A program made the position numbers and the translations under genes. A stretch of DNA of 33,115 bases, from contig NZ_CABVGX010000057.1 of the NCBI RefSeq assembly GCF_902497625.1, positions 1-33,115 of the forward strand. The letters are read 5' to 3'. Under the pieces are notes generated by a model, which saw only the letters and a list, made by a program, of their open reading frames with translations, was not told where the DNA came from and searched no databases. This DNA is from Pseudomonas fluorescens. Its GTDB lineage: Bacteria > Pseudomonadota > Gammaproteobacteria > Pseudomonadales > Pseudomonadaceae. This document shows, one piece after another, positions 1 to 6,202 of this stretch (its first letter is position 1; each line of letters opens with the position of its first letter).

Positions 1-66
1 GGCCTGGGCGGCGCACTGGGTGGCGGCGTTGGTAGCAACCTGTCCAAAGGTCACAAGCGCCACTGA
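1..66 (+). CDS. C-terminal end of a glycine-rich protein (partial)
   Basis: The window opens inside an open frame that ends at a TGA at 64-66. The 21 visible residues are glycine-rich (GLGGALGGGVGSNL) and finish with a short basic tail (SKGHKRH). The tail of the next gene has the same design, GLGGAAGGAVGNNL followed by a Lys/His-rich end, so the two are probably tandem paralogues of a glycine-zipper family. The N-terminus, start and signal peptide lie outside the window. The function is unknown. Confidence 0.7.
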   Translation, partial: GLGGALGGGVGSNLSKGHKRH

Positions 67-107
67 TCCGATTGCTGGCTCTCTGCTAGCATCGGTCACC
101 TTGCAAT

Positions 108-138
108 GAACGTTTTTCGATAAGGCAGGTGCTAGACT
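108..138 (+). promoter_or_regulatory. Weak stress-type promoter candidate for the glycine-zipper gene
   Basis: The 124-base spacer between the two glycine-rich genes has GAACGT at 108-113 and CTAGACT at 132-138. The first resembles an AlgU-type -35. The second is one base from the CTATACT -10 favoured by RpoS. No good sigma-70 pair is visible. This is a pattern match only. Confidence 0.25.
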
Positions 139-190
139 CCTTCCATCCGTAGTGCGTACTTCCCCCGACGCGGAATTAGAGGTTCATATC

Positions 191-622
191 ATGCGTTTGA
201 CATTATCCACGTTGTTTCTGGGACTTTTGGTCGCTCAAGGTGCAATGGCGGCCGGCGATGGCACGGCTGCAGTAGGCGGTGGTCTCGGCGGTGCTTTGGG
301 TAACGTGGTTGGCCAGCAGATGGGCGGCAGTACCGGTGCGGCTATCGGCGCCGGTGTTGGCGGCGCGGCAGGCAGCGCGGTAGGGGCACCCAAAGGCAGT
401 CGCACCGCGGCGGCCGTCGGTGGTGGTCTGGGCTCTGCGGGTGGTTCGGTAATCGGCAACAGCCTCGGTGGCTCGACCGGTTCTACTATCGGTGCAGGCC
501 TCGGTGGCGCCGCCGGGGGTGCAGTCGGTAATAACCTGGGCACTGACGACCGCGGCTCGCATTCCGGCAATGGCCACAAAAACAAGTACAAGAAGAACAA
601 GCACAAAAACAAACATCGTTGA
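191..622 (+). CDS. Exported glycine-zipper repeat protein with a basic tail
   Basis: This is a 143-residue protein. The ATG at 191 is preceded by AGAGG and is followed at once by a signal peptide with a likely cut after AMA (residue 20); a GTG at 152 is open but has no ribosome site and would spoil the signal. The mature protein is two copies of a 40-residue unit, residues 26-65 and 74-113, identical at 29 of 40 positions and full of small-residue GxxxG spacing. It ends in a tail rich in Lys, His and Asn (about 126-143). Glycine-zipper proteins of this kind usually sit in or on the outer membrane or self-assemble. No enzymatic motif is visible. A hairpin terminator follows at 642-664. The role is unknown. 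Confidence 0.8.
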   Translation: MRLTLSTLFLGLLVAQGAMAAGDGTAAVGGGLGGALGNVVGQQMGGSTGAAIGAGVGGAAGSAVGAPKGSRTAAAVGGGLGSAGGSVIGNSLGGSTGSTIGAGLGGAAGGAVGNNLGTDDRGSHSGNGHKNKYKKNKHKNKHR

Positions 623-641
623 TTTGATCGCGCACCACCTG

Positions 642-664
642 AAACCCGGCCAAGCGCCGGGTTT
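642..664 (+). terminator. Hairpin terminator after the glycine-zipper gene
   Basis: A perfect 9-bp stem, AAACCCGGC (642-650) with GCCGGGTTT (656-664), has a 5-base loop. Only three T's follow within the stem end, so it may be a moderate terminator. It lies 20 bases past the stop. Confidence 0.65.
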
Positions 665-694
665 CGTGTATCTGGCACCAGTGCGCAGGAACGA

Positions 695-723
695 TTGACC
701 GCAGGGCGCCTCGAACTTATACA
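695..723 (+). promoter_or_regulatory. Sigma-70-like promoter for the small acidic protein gene
   Basis: TTGACC (695-700) and TATACA (718-723) are exactly 17 bases apart. Transcription would start near 730, leaving a short leader before the ATG at 748. The overlapping CTTATAC could also suit RpoS. Confidence 0.5.
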
Positions 724-747
724 TCCTGTTATTGATTGAGGCCCGTC

Positions 748-936
748 ATGACACCTGAAACCGAAGGCAAAGAAGAAAAAGGTCCAAGCGGACTACCGTT
801 TATCAATGATCCTGGTAACGAAGATCCCGGATCGCTGATGGATGACGCTACCGTGCCGCTCAACGATTCCGATGATGCGGGCGATGTCGGTAATGCCGAA
901 TTCGACGACGAGGAACTGGACGACGATGAGCAGTGA
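748..936 (+). CDS. Small acidic protein of unknown function
   Basis: This is a 62-residue protein starting at an ATG with GAGG 6 bases upstream (738-741). It is strongly acidic, with more than a third Asp/Glu in its second half, and ends in DDEELDDDEQ. There is no signal peptide, membrane segment or cysteine, so it is probably cytosolic and disordered. A promoter candidate lies just upstream at 695-723, and the next gene encodes another acidic, Pro/Asp-rich peptide. I do not recognise the family. The start and ribosome site are convincing but the function is unknown. Confidence 0.65.
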   Translation: MTPETEGKEEKGPSGLPFINDPGNEDPGSLMDDATVPLNDSDDAGDVGNAEFDDEELDDDEQ

Positions 937-1038
937 AACACTGCTTTGAGCGTCTGGCAGCCCGCGATCGCGTCGAACGGTCCTGGTCACCTTTTCGTTG
1001 GCTACAGAACTGAGCCCTCAAACCTTCAAGAGGTGCAT

Positions 1039-1257
1039 ATGAACGCTGATCCGAAAGACACCGACGTTGACGACACTCCGGAGTATCCACTGCCGTCTCC
1101 CACTGATTCATTAAGCCGCGATCAGCGTCCTCCGGATGACGAGCCTGGCGTCGAGCAAGTACCCAACGATGACGTCCGCCGTACAGACAGTGATATCGAA
1201 GCGGATCCGAGTGACCCCGATATCGCCCCGAAGGACTGTTCCGGCGAACCTCGTTAG
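1039..1257 (+). CDS. Small acidic proline/aspartate-rich protein
   Basis: This is a 72-residue protein. The ATG at 1039 has AAGAGG at 1028-1033, a near-ideal site, so I prefer it to the upstream in-frame start at 946, which has none. The sequence is hydrophilic, rich in Asp, Pro, Glu and Ser (for example PEYPLPSPTDSL), with no predicted fold, signal or membrane segment. It looks intrinsically disordered. Together with the preceding acidic peptide and the flanking Gly-rich exported proteins it forms a group of small low-complexity genes, each with its own ribosome site. The function is unknown. Confidence 0.6.
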   Translation: MNADPKDTDVDDTPEYPLPSPTDSLSRDQRPPDDEPGVEQVPNDDVRRTDSDIEADPSDPDIAPKDCSGEPR

Positions 1258-1345
1258 GCAGGCGCCATTGGTCGGTTGAAAGGCACCTATGCGGTGCGAT
1301 CGCTGCCGTATATTCAGGCAAGCAACTCTATCAAGGAGACGCACC

Positions 1346-1717
1346 ATGATCAGATCAACACTGACGGCCATTACCATGGCCAGCTTGTTATCCGTTAGCT
1401 CGGCTGCGGTATTCGCTCAAACCGCTGGTACCGGTGCACCCGTCGATAAAGGCGGAGCGCCACCCTCCACTGAAATGGAAGCAGGGTCCGGCAGTGGCAA
1501 CGCATTGCCACCTGGCAGCATTGACAGTGGTAACAGTGGGGACGCCAGCGGAAGCAGCACCAGTCCGGGAACCGGAAGCGGATCCATGAGTGGGGGAAGC
1601 TCGATGGGCAGCGGTTCTGGCAGCGGCTCCGGCGATTCCGGTAAAGCCGGGATGAGCAACGGTGGGAAGGGCAGTTCGGGGACCCCGGCGGGGAGTAAGG
1701 ACGGCGCGGGTGGTTGA
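1346..1717 (+). CDS. Exported Gly/Ser-rich low-complexity protein
   Basis: This is a 123-residue protein. The ATG at 1346 follows AAGGAG (1333-1338). Residues 1-24 form a clear signal peptide ending AVFAQ. The mature part is almost entirely Gly, Ser, Ala, Thr and Pro, with runs of GSGS and SGGSS around residues 70-97, and no folded-domain signature. It is probably a periplasmic or surface disordered protein. A strong T-rich terminator follows 10 bases after the stop, so this gene ends the small-gene group. I know no function for it. Confidence 0.7.
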   Translation: MIRSTLTAITMASLLSVSSAAVFAQTAGTGAPVDKGGAPPSTEMEAGSGSGNALPPGSIDSGNSGDASGSSTSPGTGSGSMSGGSSMGSGSGSGSGDSGKAGMSNGGKGSSGTPAGSKDGAGG

Positions 1718-1727
1718 TGGTGTGAAC

Positions 1728-1755
1728 AAAAGCCCGGACGTGTTCCGGGCTTTTT
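1728..1755 (+). terminator. Rho-independent terminator
   Basis: GCCCGGA (1732-1738) pairs with TCCGGGC (1744-1750) around a 5-base loop, extended by AAAA on the left and a run of five T's at 1751-1755 on the right. It is a textbook terminator for the Gly/Ser-rich gene. Confidence 0.85.
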
Positions 1756-1932
1756 ATTGATCATCGATTCAGCCGGCCAGCCGCCGGCGATACGCTAAGA
1801 CCGGTTTTACTTCGCAGACAGATTGCCCGTTGCTCTGGGCGGTGCGCGCTAGTTATGCTGCTGAACCCTTTAATCAATCCTGATCATCAAATTCGCGATG
1901 GCCAGGGTGTCATTAAAAACGGATCAGACGCG

Positions 1933-2628
1933 ATGAATGCACCGCTGAAAGAGCTCCGCCCTATCAAAGCCGTGATTTTCGACATGGATGGCTTGCTACT
2001 CGATACCGAGGGCATCTACACCGAGGTCACGTCGATCATAGCCCAGCGCTACGGTCGTACCTTCGATTGGAGCGTCAAACAGAACATCATTGGCCGAGGC
2101 GCTGCTGATCTGGCCCGTTACGTGGTTGAGGCGCTGGATCTGCCAATCAGTGCCGAAGAATTTCTGCAGATCCGCGAGCCATTGATGCGCGAGCGTTTTC
2201 CGACTGCCTTGGCGATGCCGGGTGCCGAGCAGCTGGTGCGGCACTTGAAGGCAAACGATATTCCCATTGCGGTCGGAACCAGTTCTTCTCGCCAGTCGTT
2301 CGGGCAAAAAACCACCCTTCACCGTGACTGGTTTGAATTGTTCGACTTCATCGTCACGGCTGACGATCCGGAAGTTGGCGCGGCGAAACCGGCGCCGGAC
2401 ATTTTTCTCACGGCGGCGCGGCGGCTGGGGGTGGCTCCCGAGGATTGTCTGGTGTTCGAAGATTCGCCCTTTGGTGTGACCGCTGCGAAAGCTGCGGGCA
2501 TGACCGCCATCGCGATCCCCGACGCGGCGATGGCTGATGAAAAATACGCGCATGCCGACGGCATCCTGCGCACGCTCAAGGCATTTACGCCAAGCACCTG
2601 CGGTCTACCGGCGCTGGCGTGGGTGTGA
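1933..2628 (+). CDS. HAD-family phosphatase (pseudouridine-5'-phosphatase / GS1-like)
   Basis: This is a 231-residue HAD subfamily IA hydrolase. Motif I is FDMDGLLLDT with nucleophile Asp17 and acid/base Asp19. Motif II is GTSSS, the motif III lysine is in AAKPAPDIF, and motif IV is VFEDSPFGV. A helical cap lies between motifs I and II. From memory, the sequence follows the eukaryotic HDHD1/GS1 proteins closely, including PGAEQL and DDPEVG, so a nucleotide or sugar-phosphate substrate such as pseudouridine 5'-phosphate is plausible; beta-phosphoglucomutase-like or general sugar phosphatase activity is the alternative. The start at 1933 gives the usual family length. Its ribosome site is weak, and an in-frame start at 1855 is open but less likely. 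A hairpin at 2642-2676 is shared with the convergent gene. Confidence 0.85.
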   Translation: MNAPLKELRPIKAVIFDMDGLLLDTEGIYTEVTSIIAQRYGRTFDWSVKQNIIGRGAADLARYVVEALDLPISAEEFLQIREPLMRERFPTALAMPGAEQLVRHLKANDIPIAVGTSSSRQSFGQKTTLHRDWFELFDFIVTADDPEVGAAKPAPDIFLTAARRLGVAPEDCLVFEDSPFGVTAAKAAGMTAIAIPDAAMADEKYAHADGILRTLKAFTPSTCGLPALAWV

Positions 2629-2641
2629 TGTCCGGCTGCAA

Positions 2642-2676
2642 AAACGCCGGTAACCTGATCAGGGTTGCCGGCGTTT
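2642..2676. terminator. Bidirectional hairpin between convergent genes
   Basis: AAACGCCGG (2642-2650) pairs with CCGGCGTTT (2668-2676), and AACC (2652-2655) with GGTT (2663-2666), giving a long stem with one wobble and a 7-base loop. A-rich and T-rich flanks suit termination of both the HAD gene and the oppositely oriented SDR gene. Confidence 0.75.
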
Positions 2677-2698
2677 CAATGTCTGGGCGGGGGTGAAA

Positions 2699-3445
2699 TC
2701 AGGCGCCGAAACCACCGTCGATGGTCAGGCTGGCACCGGTAATGTAGCCGGCTTCCGGCCCTGCCAGATAGGCCACGAAGCCGGCAACTTCTTCCACTGT
2801 ACCGTAGCGACCAACCGCCATGAGCGGCATCAGGCTGTCAGCGAACTCGGTATTGGCAGGGTTCATATCGGTGTCGACCGGGCCCGGTTGCACGTTATTG
2901 ACGGTGATTCCGCGTGGGCCCAGGTCGCGGGCCAGCCCCTTGGTCAGGCCGACCAGCGCCGATTTGCTCATGGCGTAGGTGGCACCACCGGCGAATGGCA
3001 TGCGGTCGGCGTTGGTGCTGCCGATGTTGATGATGCGACCGCCCTGGACCATATGAACGGCTGCCGCCTGAGTGGCGACGAACACGCTGCGCACGTTGAT
3101 GGCCAATGTCTGGTCGAAGTCTTCCATTTTGAAATCTTCCAGCGGCGCGACAGCCAGCACACCGGCGTTGTTAACGAGGATATCCAGGCCGCCGAACGTT
3201 TCGACAGTCGCACTGACTGCGCTGCGGATGGCGTCTGCGTCTGCGCTGTCAGCCTTGATCGCCAGCGCTTTTCCGCCACCGGCGATAATGGCGTTTTGCA
3301 ATTCTTCGGCTTTGGCGGTGGAACTGACATACGTGAAGGCCACCGCTGCGCCATCAGCGGCCAGGCGTTTAACGATCGCCGCGCCAATTCCGCGGGATCC
3401 GCCTTGAATAAAAGCCACTTTGCCACTGAGGTTCTGGGTAGTCAT
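2699..3445 (-). CDS. SDR-family NAD(P)-dependent oxidoreductase
   Basis: This 248-residue short-chain dehydrogenase/reductase carries the classical set: cofactor loop GGSRGIG (15-21), NNAG (92-95), Asn117, catalytic Ser143, Tyr157 and Lys161. An IDGG near the end is typical of FabG-like members. It reduces a keto group or oxidises an alcohol with NAD(P)H; the substrate cannot be read from the sequence. The start at 3445 has GGAG 7 bases upstream, and I reject the longer TTG start at 3457 because that site would lie inside it. It is divergent from a LysR regulator across a 125-base spacer, a usual arrangement for a regulator and its target. It shares a terminator with the HAD gene. Confidence 0.88.
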   Translation of the reverse strand: MTTQNLSGKVAFIQGGSRGIGAAIVKRLAADGAAVAFTYVSSTAKAEELQNAIIAGGGKALAIKADSADADAIRSAVSATVETFGGLDILVNNAGVLAVAPLEDFKMEDFDQTLAINVRSVFVATQAAAVHMVQGGRIINIGSTNADRMPFAGGATYAMSKSALVGLTKGLARDLGPRGITVNNVQPGPVDTDMNPANTEFADSLMPLMAVGRYGTVEEVAGFVAYLAGPEAGYITGASLTIDGGFGA

Positions 3446-3520
3446 GTCGATCTCCAAAATGCCGGGGCGAGATGCCGCGGTTGATGGGGCTCAGTATCTT
3501 CGGCGGATTACCCTCTGAGT

Positions 3521-3541
3521 AGACCGCAATCGCTATAGTCT
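3521..3541. promoter_or_regulatory. Candidate LysR-type operator in the divergent spacer
   Basis: AGAC (3521-3524) and GTCT (3538-3541) form a dyad with a 13-base centre, lying midway between the SDR and LysR starts. Dyads of this kind, with T-N11-A spacing, are common LysR sites. This is inferred from position and symmetry only. Confidence 0.35.
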
Positions 3542-3570
3542 GTGTAAACCAGAAGTTTAGAGTGGCCGTC

Positions 3571-4494
3571 ATGGAAACTTTCAGCAGTATCGAATGCTTC
3601 GTGCGCAGCGCCGAAGTCGGGAGTTTTGCCGAAGCCGCGCGGCGCTTGAGCCTCACGCCGGCAGCGGTGGGCAAAAGTGTCGCAAAACTGGAGTCACGGC
3701 TGGGGGTGCGATTGTTCCAGCGCAGCACCCGCAGCCTGCGATTAACCGAGGCCGGTCAGCTATTCCTTGGCGAAGTGAGCGCGAGCCTGCTGACGATCCA
3801 GAATGCAGTGGCCAACCTTGCCAGCGCAGAAGGGCGACCCGCGGGCACTTTGAAGGTCAGCATGGGAACCGTGTTCGGGCGCTTGTACATTGTGCCGCTG
3901 CTGGGGGAATTTCTGCAGCGGTTTCCGGCGATCAACCCCGATTGGCATTTTGATAATCGCCAGGTCGACCTGATAGCGCAGGGTTTCGATGCGGCCATCG
4001 GCGGAGGTTTCGACCTGCCCCAAGGGGTGGTCGCACGCAAACTGGCGCCGGCCCATCGTGTGTTGGTGGCGTCCGCTGGCTACCTGTCACAGCGAGCGAC
4101 GATCCTTGAGCCGATCGATCTTCAGCAGCATGACGGCATTCTGATCCGCTCGCCGCAGACCGGGCGTGTGCGATCGTGGCACCTGACCGGACCCGAGAAT
4201 CAGCACAGCCCGCTGATGCTGACCGCACGGATGACCATGAGCGATTCCGAGGCGGCGTGCGCGGTGGCGACTCAGGGGTTAGGGATCGCCTTGGTGAGCA
4301 TGCCGTTTGCAGTGGGATATCTGCAGGCGGGGACGTTGCAGCGAGTGTTGCCTGACTGGTATGTCGATGACGGGCACATTTCGATTTATTACGCCGAGCA
4401 CAAATTGTTGCCGGGCAAGACCCGGGCGTTTGTGGATTTCATCATCGAGCAGTTTGCGCGGCAGCAGTTGAGCGCGCGGTTCAGTGCGGTGTGA
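3571..4494 (+). CDS. LysR-family transcriptional regulator
   Basis: This 307-residue regulator has an N-terminal winged helix-turn-helix (about residues 1-60, with GSFAEAARRLSLTPAAVGKS and RLGVRLFQRSTRSLRLTEAG split across the recognition region). A LysR substrate-binding domain (about 88-295) follows, ending near the conserved VDFIIE. It belongs to the group close to those that control oxidoreductases such as quinone or aldehyde reductases. The likely target is the divergent SDR gene, through the dyad at 3521-3541, and it is probably self-regulated. I chose the ATG at 3571, which begins the conserved METFSSIECF; a GTG at 3562 would add three residues. The effector is unknown. Confidence 0.88.
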   Translation: METFSSIECFVRSAEVGSFAEAARRLSLTPAAVGKSVAKLESRLGVRLFQRSTRSLRLTEAGQLFLGEVSASLLTIQNAVANLASAEGRPAGTLKVSMGTVFGRLYIVPLLGEFLQRFPAINPDWHFDNRQVDLIAQGFDAAIGGGFDLPQGVVARKLAPAHRVLVASAGYLSQRATILEPIDLQQHDGILIRSPQTGRVRSWHLTGPENQHSPLMLTARMTMSDSEAACAVATQGLGIALVSMPFAVGYLQAGTLQRVLPDWYVDDGHISIYYAEHKLLPGKTRAFVDFIIEQFARQQLSARFSAV

Positions 4495-4529
4495 GCCCGG
4501 CGATGGACCGAGGTGCGGTCATCCCGGGC
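4495..4529. terminator. Hairpin between convergent LysR and cysH genes
   Basis: GCCCGG (4495-4500) pairs with CCGGGC (4524-4529). GAT/ATC and GACCG/CGGTC pair inside it around a 5-base loop. There is no T-run, so it may stabilise transcript ends rather than act as a classic terminator. It begins directly after the LysR stop codon. Confidence 0.4.
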
Positions 4530-4577
4530 AAGCCGCAATGCCGCACCACGTGTTCCCACCGTCTTGCAAGCCGCGGC

Positions 4578-5318
4578 TTACGCCTTGGATTTACTGATGA
4601 TATTGCCCGCATGCAGTCCGCATTCTTTTTGCGTGGCTTCTTCCCACCACCAGCGACCTTCGCGTTCATGCTGGTTTGGCAGCACCGGCCGGGTGCAGGG
4701 TTCGCAGCCGATGCTGATGAAACCGCGCTCGTGCAGGCTGTTGTAGGGCAGCTCCAGCATGCGGATGTAACCCCAGATTTCTTCGCTGGTCATTTGCGCC
4801 AACGGGTTGAATTTGTACAAGGTGCGTTCAGGCGTGGAGAACGCCGTGTCGATTTCCATCACCGCCACAGCGCTTCGGGTGCCGGGGCTTTGGTCGCGGC
4901 GCTGGCCGGTTGCCCAGGCTTTTACACCGGAGAGTTTGCGCCGCAGCGGCTCGATCTTGCGAATCCCGCAGCATTCGCCATGACCGTCCCGATAGAAACT
5001 GAACAGGCCCTTCTCCTTCACAAAGGGTTCAAGTTTTGTGTAGTCCGGCGACACCAGTTCGATGTCGATCTTGTAGTGTTCGCGGACCTGATCGATGAAG
5101 CGGTAGGTTTCCGGATGCAAGCGTCCGGTATCAAGGCTGAACACTTTGACGTTTTTGTTCAGCTTCCAGGCCATGTCCACCAGCACCACGTCTTCGGCAC
5201 CGCTGAACGATATCCACAGCTCATCACCAAACTCGGCAAACGCGAGTTTCAGGATGTCCTGGGCAGATTTGTTGGCATAGGTCGTGGCGAGTTCCACGAC
5301 ATCGAACGATGGGCTCAT
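4578..5318 (-). CDS. cysH: Adenylyl-sulfate (APS) reductase CysH
   Basis: This 246-residue thioredoxin-dependent reductase turns adenylyl sulfate into sulfite and AMP in assimilatory sulfate reduction, in the cytoplasm. The PP-loop SFSGAED is at 38-43. The paired cysteines C116-C117 and C205/C208 (GCEPC) ligate a [4Fe-4S] cluster, which marks the APS-using branch rather than the cluster-free PAPS reductase of enterics. The catalytic C233 lies in the C-terminal KECGLH. The start at 5318 has AGGA about 10 bases upstream. It is divergent from thrH. From memory, cysH-thrH-pabB is also the order in P. aeruginosa. Confidence 0.95.
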   Translation of the reverse strand: MSPSFDVVELATTYANKSAQDILKLAFAEFGDELWISFSGAEDVVLVDMAWKLNKNVKVFSLDTGRLHPETYRFIDQVREHYKIDIELVSPDYTKLEPFVKEKGLFSFYRDGHGECCGIRKIEPLRRKLSGVKAWATGQRRDQSPGTRSAVAVMEIDTAFSTPERTLYKFNPLAQMTSEEIWGYIRMLELPYNSLHERGFISIGCEPCTRPVLPNQHEREGRWWWEEATQKECGLHAGNIISKSKA

Positions 5319-5491
5319 CAGGGCGGCTTCCTACAGGTCGGTGGCGCTGGGCGCTCTATATGGGGCTGATGGTAACAAAATCCTGCGGCCGCTGGCGTGC
5401 CCTGTGCGTTGCGCAGGCCCGTTCGAATCGCTAGAGTTCGGCAGTCTTTTTGCTCGCTCGACTCAATAATCACTACAACTGGGAGTGTCTT

Positions 5492-6109
5492 GTGGAAATT
5501 GCCTGTCTGGATCTTGAAGGTGTACTGGTCCCGGAAATATGGATCGCCTTCGCCGAAAAAACCGGGATCGAATCCCTCAGGGCGACCACCCGTGATATTC
5601 CCGACTACGACGTGTTGATGAAACAGCGTCTGCGCATTCTTGACGAACACGGACTGAAACTGGCCGACATCCAGGAAGTGATCGCCACCCTGAAGCCGCT
5701 GGACGGCGCCGTCGAATTCGTCAACTGGCTGCGCGAACGCTTTCAGGTGGTCATCCTGTCGGACACGTTCTACGAATTTTCCCAGCCATTGATGCGTCAG
5801 TTGGGTTTCCCGACCCTGCTTTGTCATCGCCTGATCACCGACGATTCCGGGCGAGTGACCAGTTATCAGTTGCGTCAGAAAGATCCTAAACGTCAGTCGG
5901 TCCTGGCCTTCAAGAGCCTGTATTACCGGGTGATTGCGGCGGGGGATTCGTACAACGACACGACGATGCTCGGCGAAGCGGATGCGGGAATCTTGTTCCA
6001 CGCGCCGGACAATGTGATCCGCGAGTTCCCGCAGTTCCCGGCTGTGCACAGTTTTGAGGATTTAAAGCAGGAATTCATCAAGGCCTCGAATCGGACGTTG
6101 AGCCTCTAA
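5492..6109 (+). CDS. thrH: Phosphoserine phosphatase / homoserine phosphotransferase ThrH
   Basis: This 205-residue HAD-family enzyme can dephosphorylate phosphoserine or pass the phosphate to homoserine, linking serine and threonine synthesis. Motif I is CLDLEG, with nucleophile Asp7 and the unusual Glu9 in place of the second Asp, a ThrH hallmark. SDTF is motif II, the lysine is in QKDPKRQ, and GDSYND (151-156) is motif III/IV. The start is a GTG at 5492 with GGGAG at 5481-5485. This gives exactly the 205 residues known for ThrH; the open frame upstream from 5450 is unsupported. It stands alone between divergent cysH and convergent pabB. Confidence 0.95.
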   Translation: MEIACLDLEGVLVPEIWIAFAEKTGIESLRATTRDIPDYDVLMKQRLRILDEHGLKLADIQEVIATLKPLDGAVEFVNWLRERFQVVILSDTFYEFSQPLMRQLGFPTLLCHRLITDDSGRVTSYQLRQKDPKRQSVLAFKSLYYRVIAAGDSYNDTTMLGEADAGILFHAPDNVIREFPQFPAVHSFEDLKQEFIKASNRTLSL

Positions 6110-6118
6110 GCCCGACCC

Positions 6119-6202
6119 CTGTAGGAGCTGTCGAGTGAAACGAGGCTGCGATCTGCTGATTTTTCAAGATCAAAAGATCGCAGCCTTCGGCAGCTCCTAC
6201 AG
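6119..6202. repeat. REP doublet (inverted pair), overlapping the 3' end of pabB
   Basis: The left arm 6119-6154 starts CTGTAGGAGCTG and ends GGCTGCGATCT. The right arm 6175-6202 is its near-complement, AGATCGCAGCC to CAGCTCCTACAG. The whole can fold as one long hairpin. The first 35 bases recur identically at 7724-7758. The last bases of the right arm contain the pabB stop codon. Confidence 0.85.

Noticed and set aside
2693..3484. 263-residue open frame opposite the SDR gene
   Set aside because: It mirrors the SDR codons in a GC-rich genome, has no ribosome site and shows no family motif.
4491..5369. 292-residue open frame opposite cysH
   Set aside because: CysH on the other strand has all its cysteines and motifs; this frame is its shadow.
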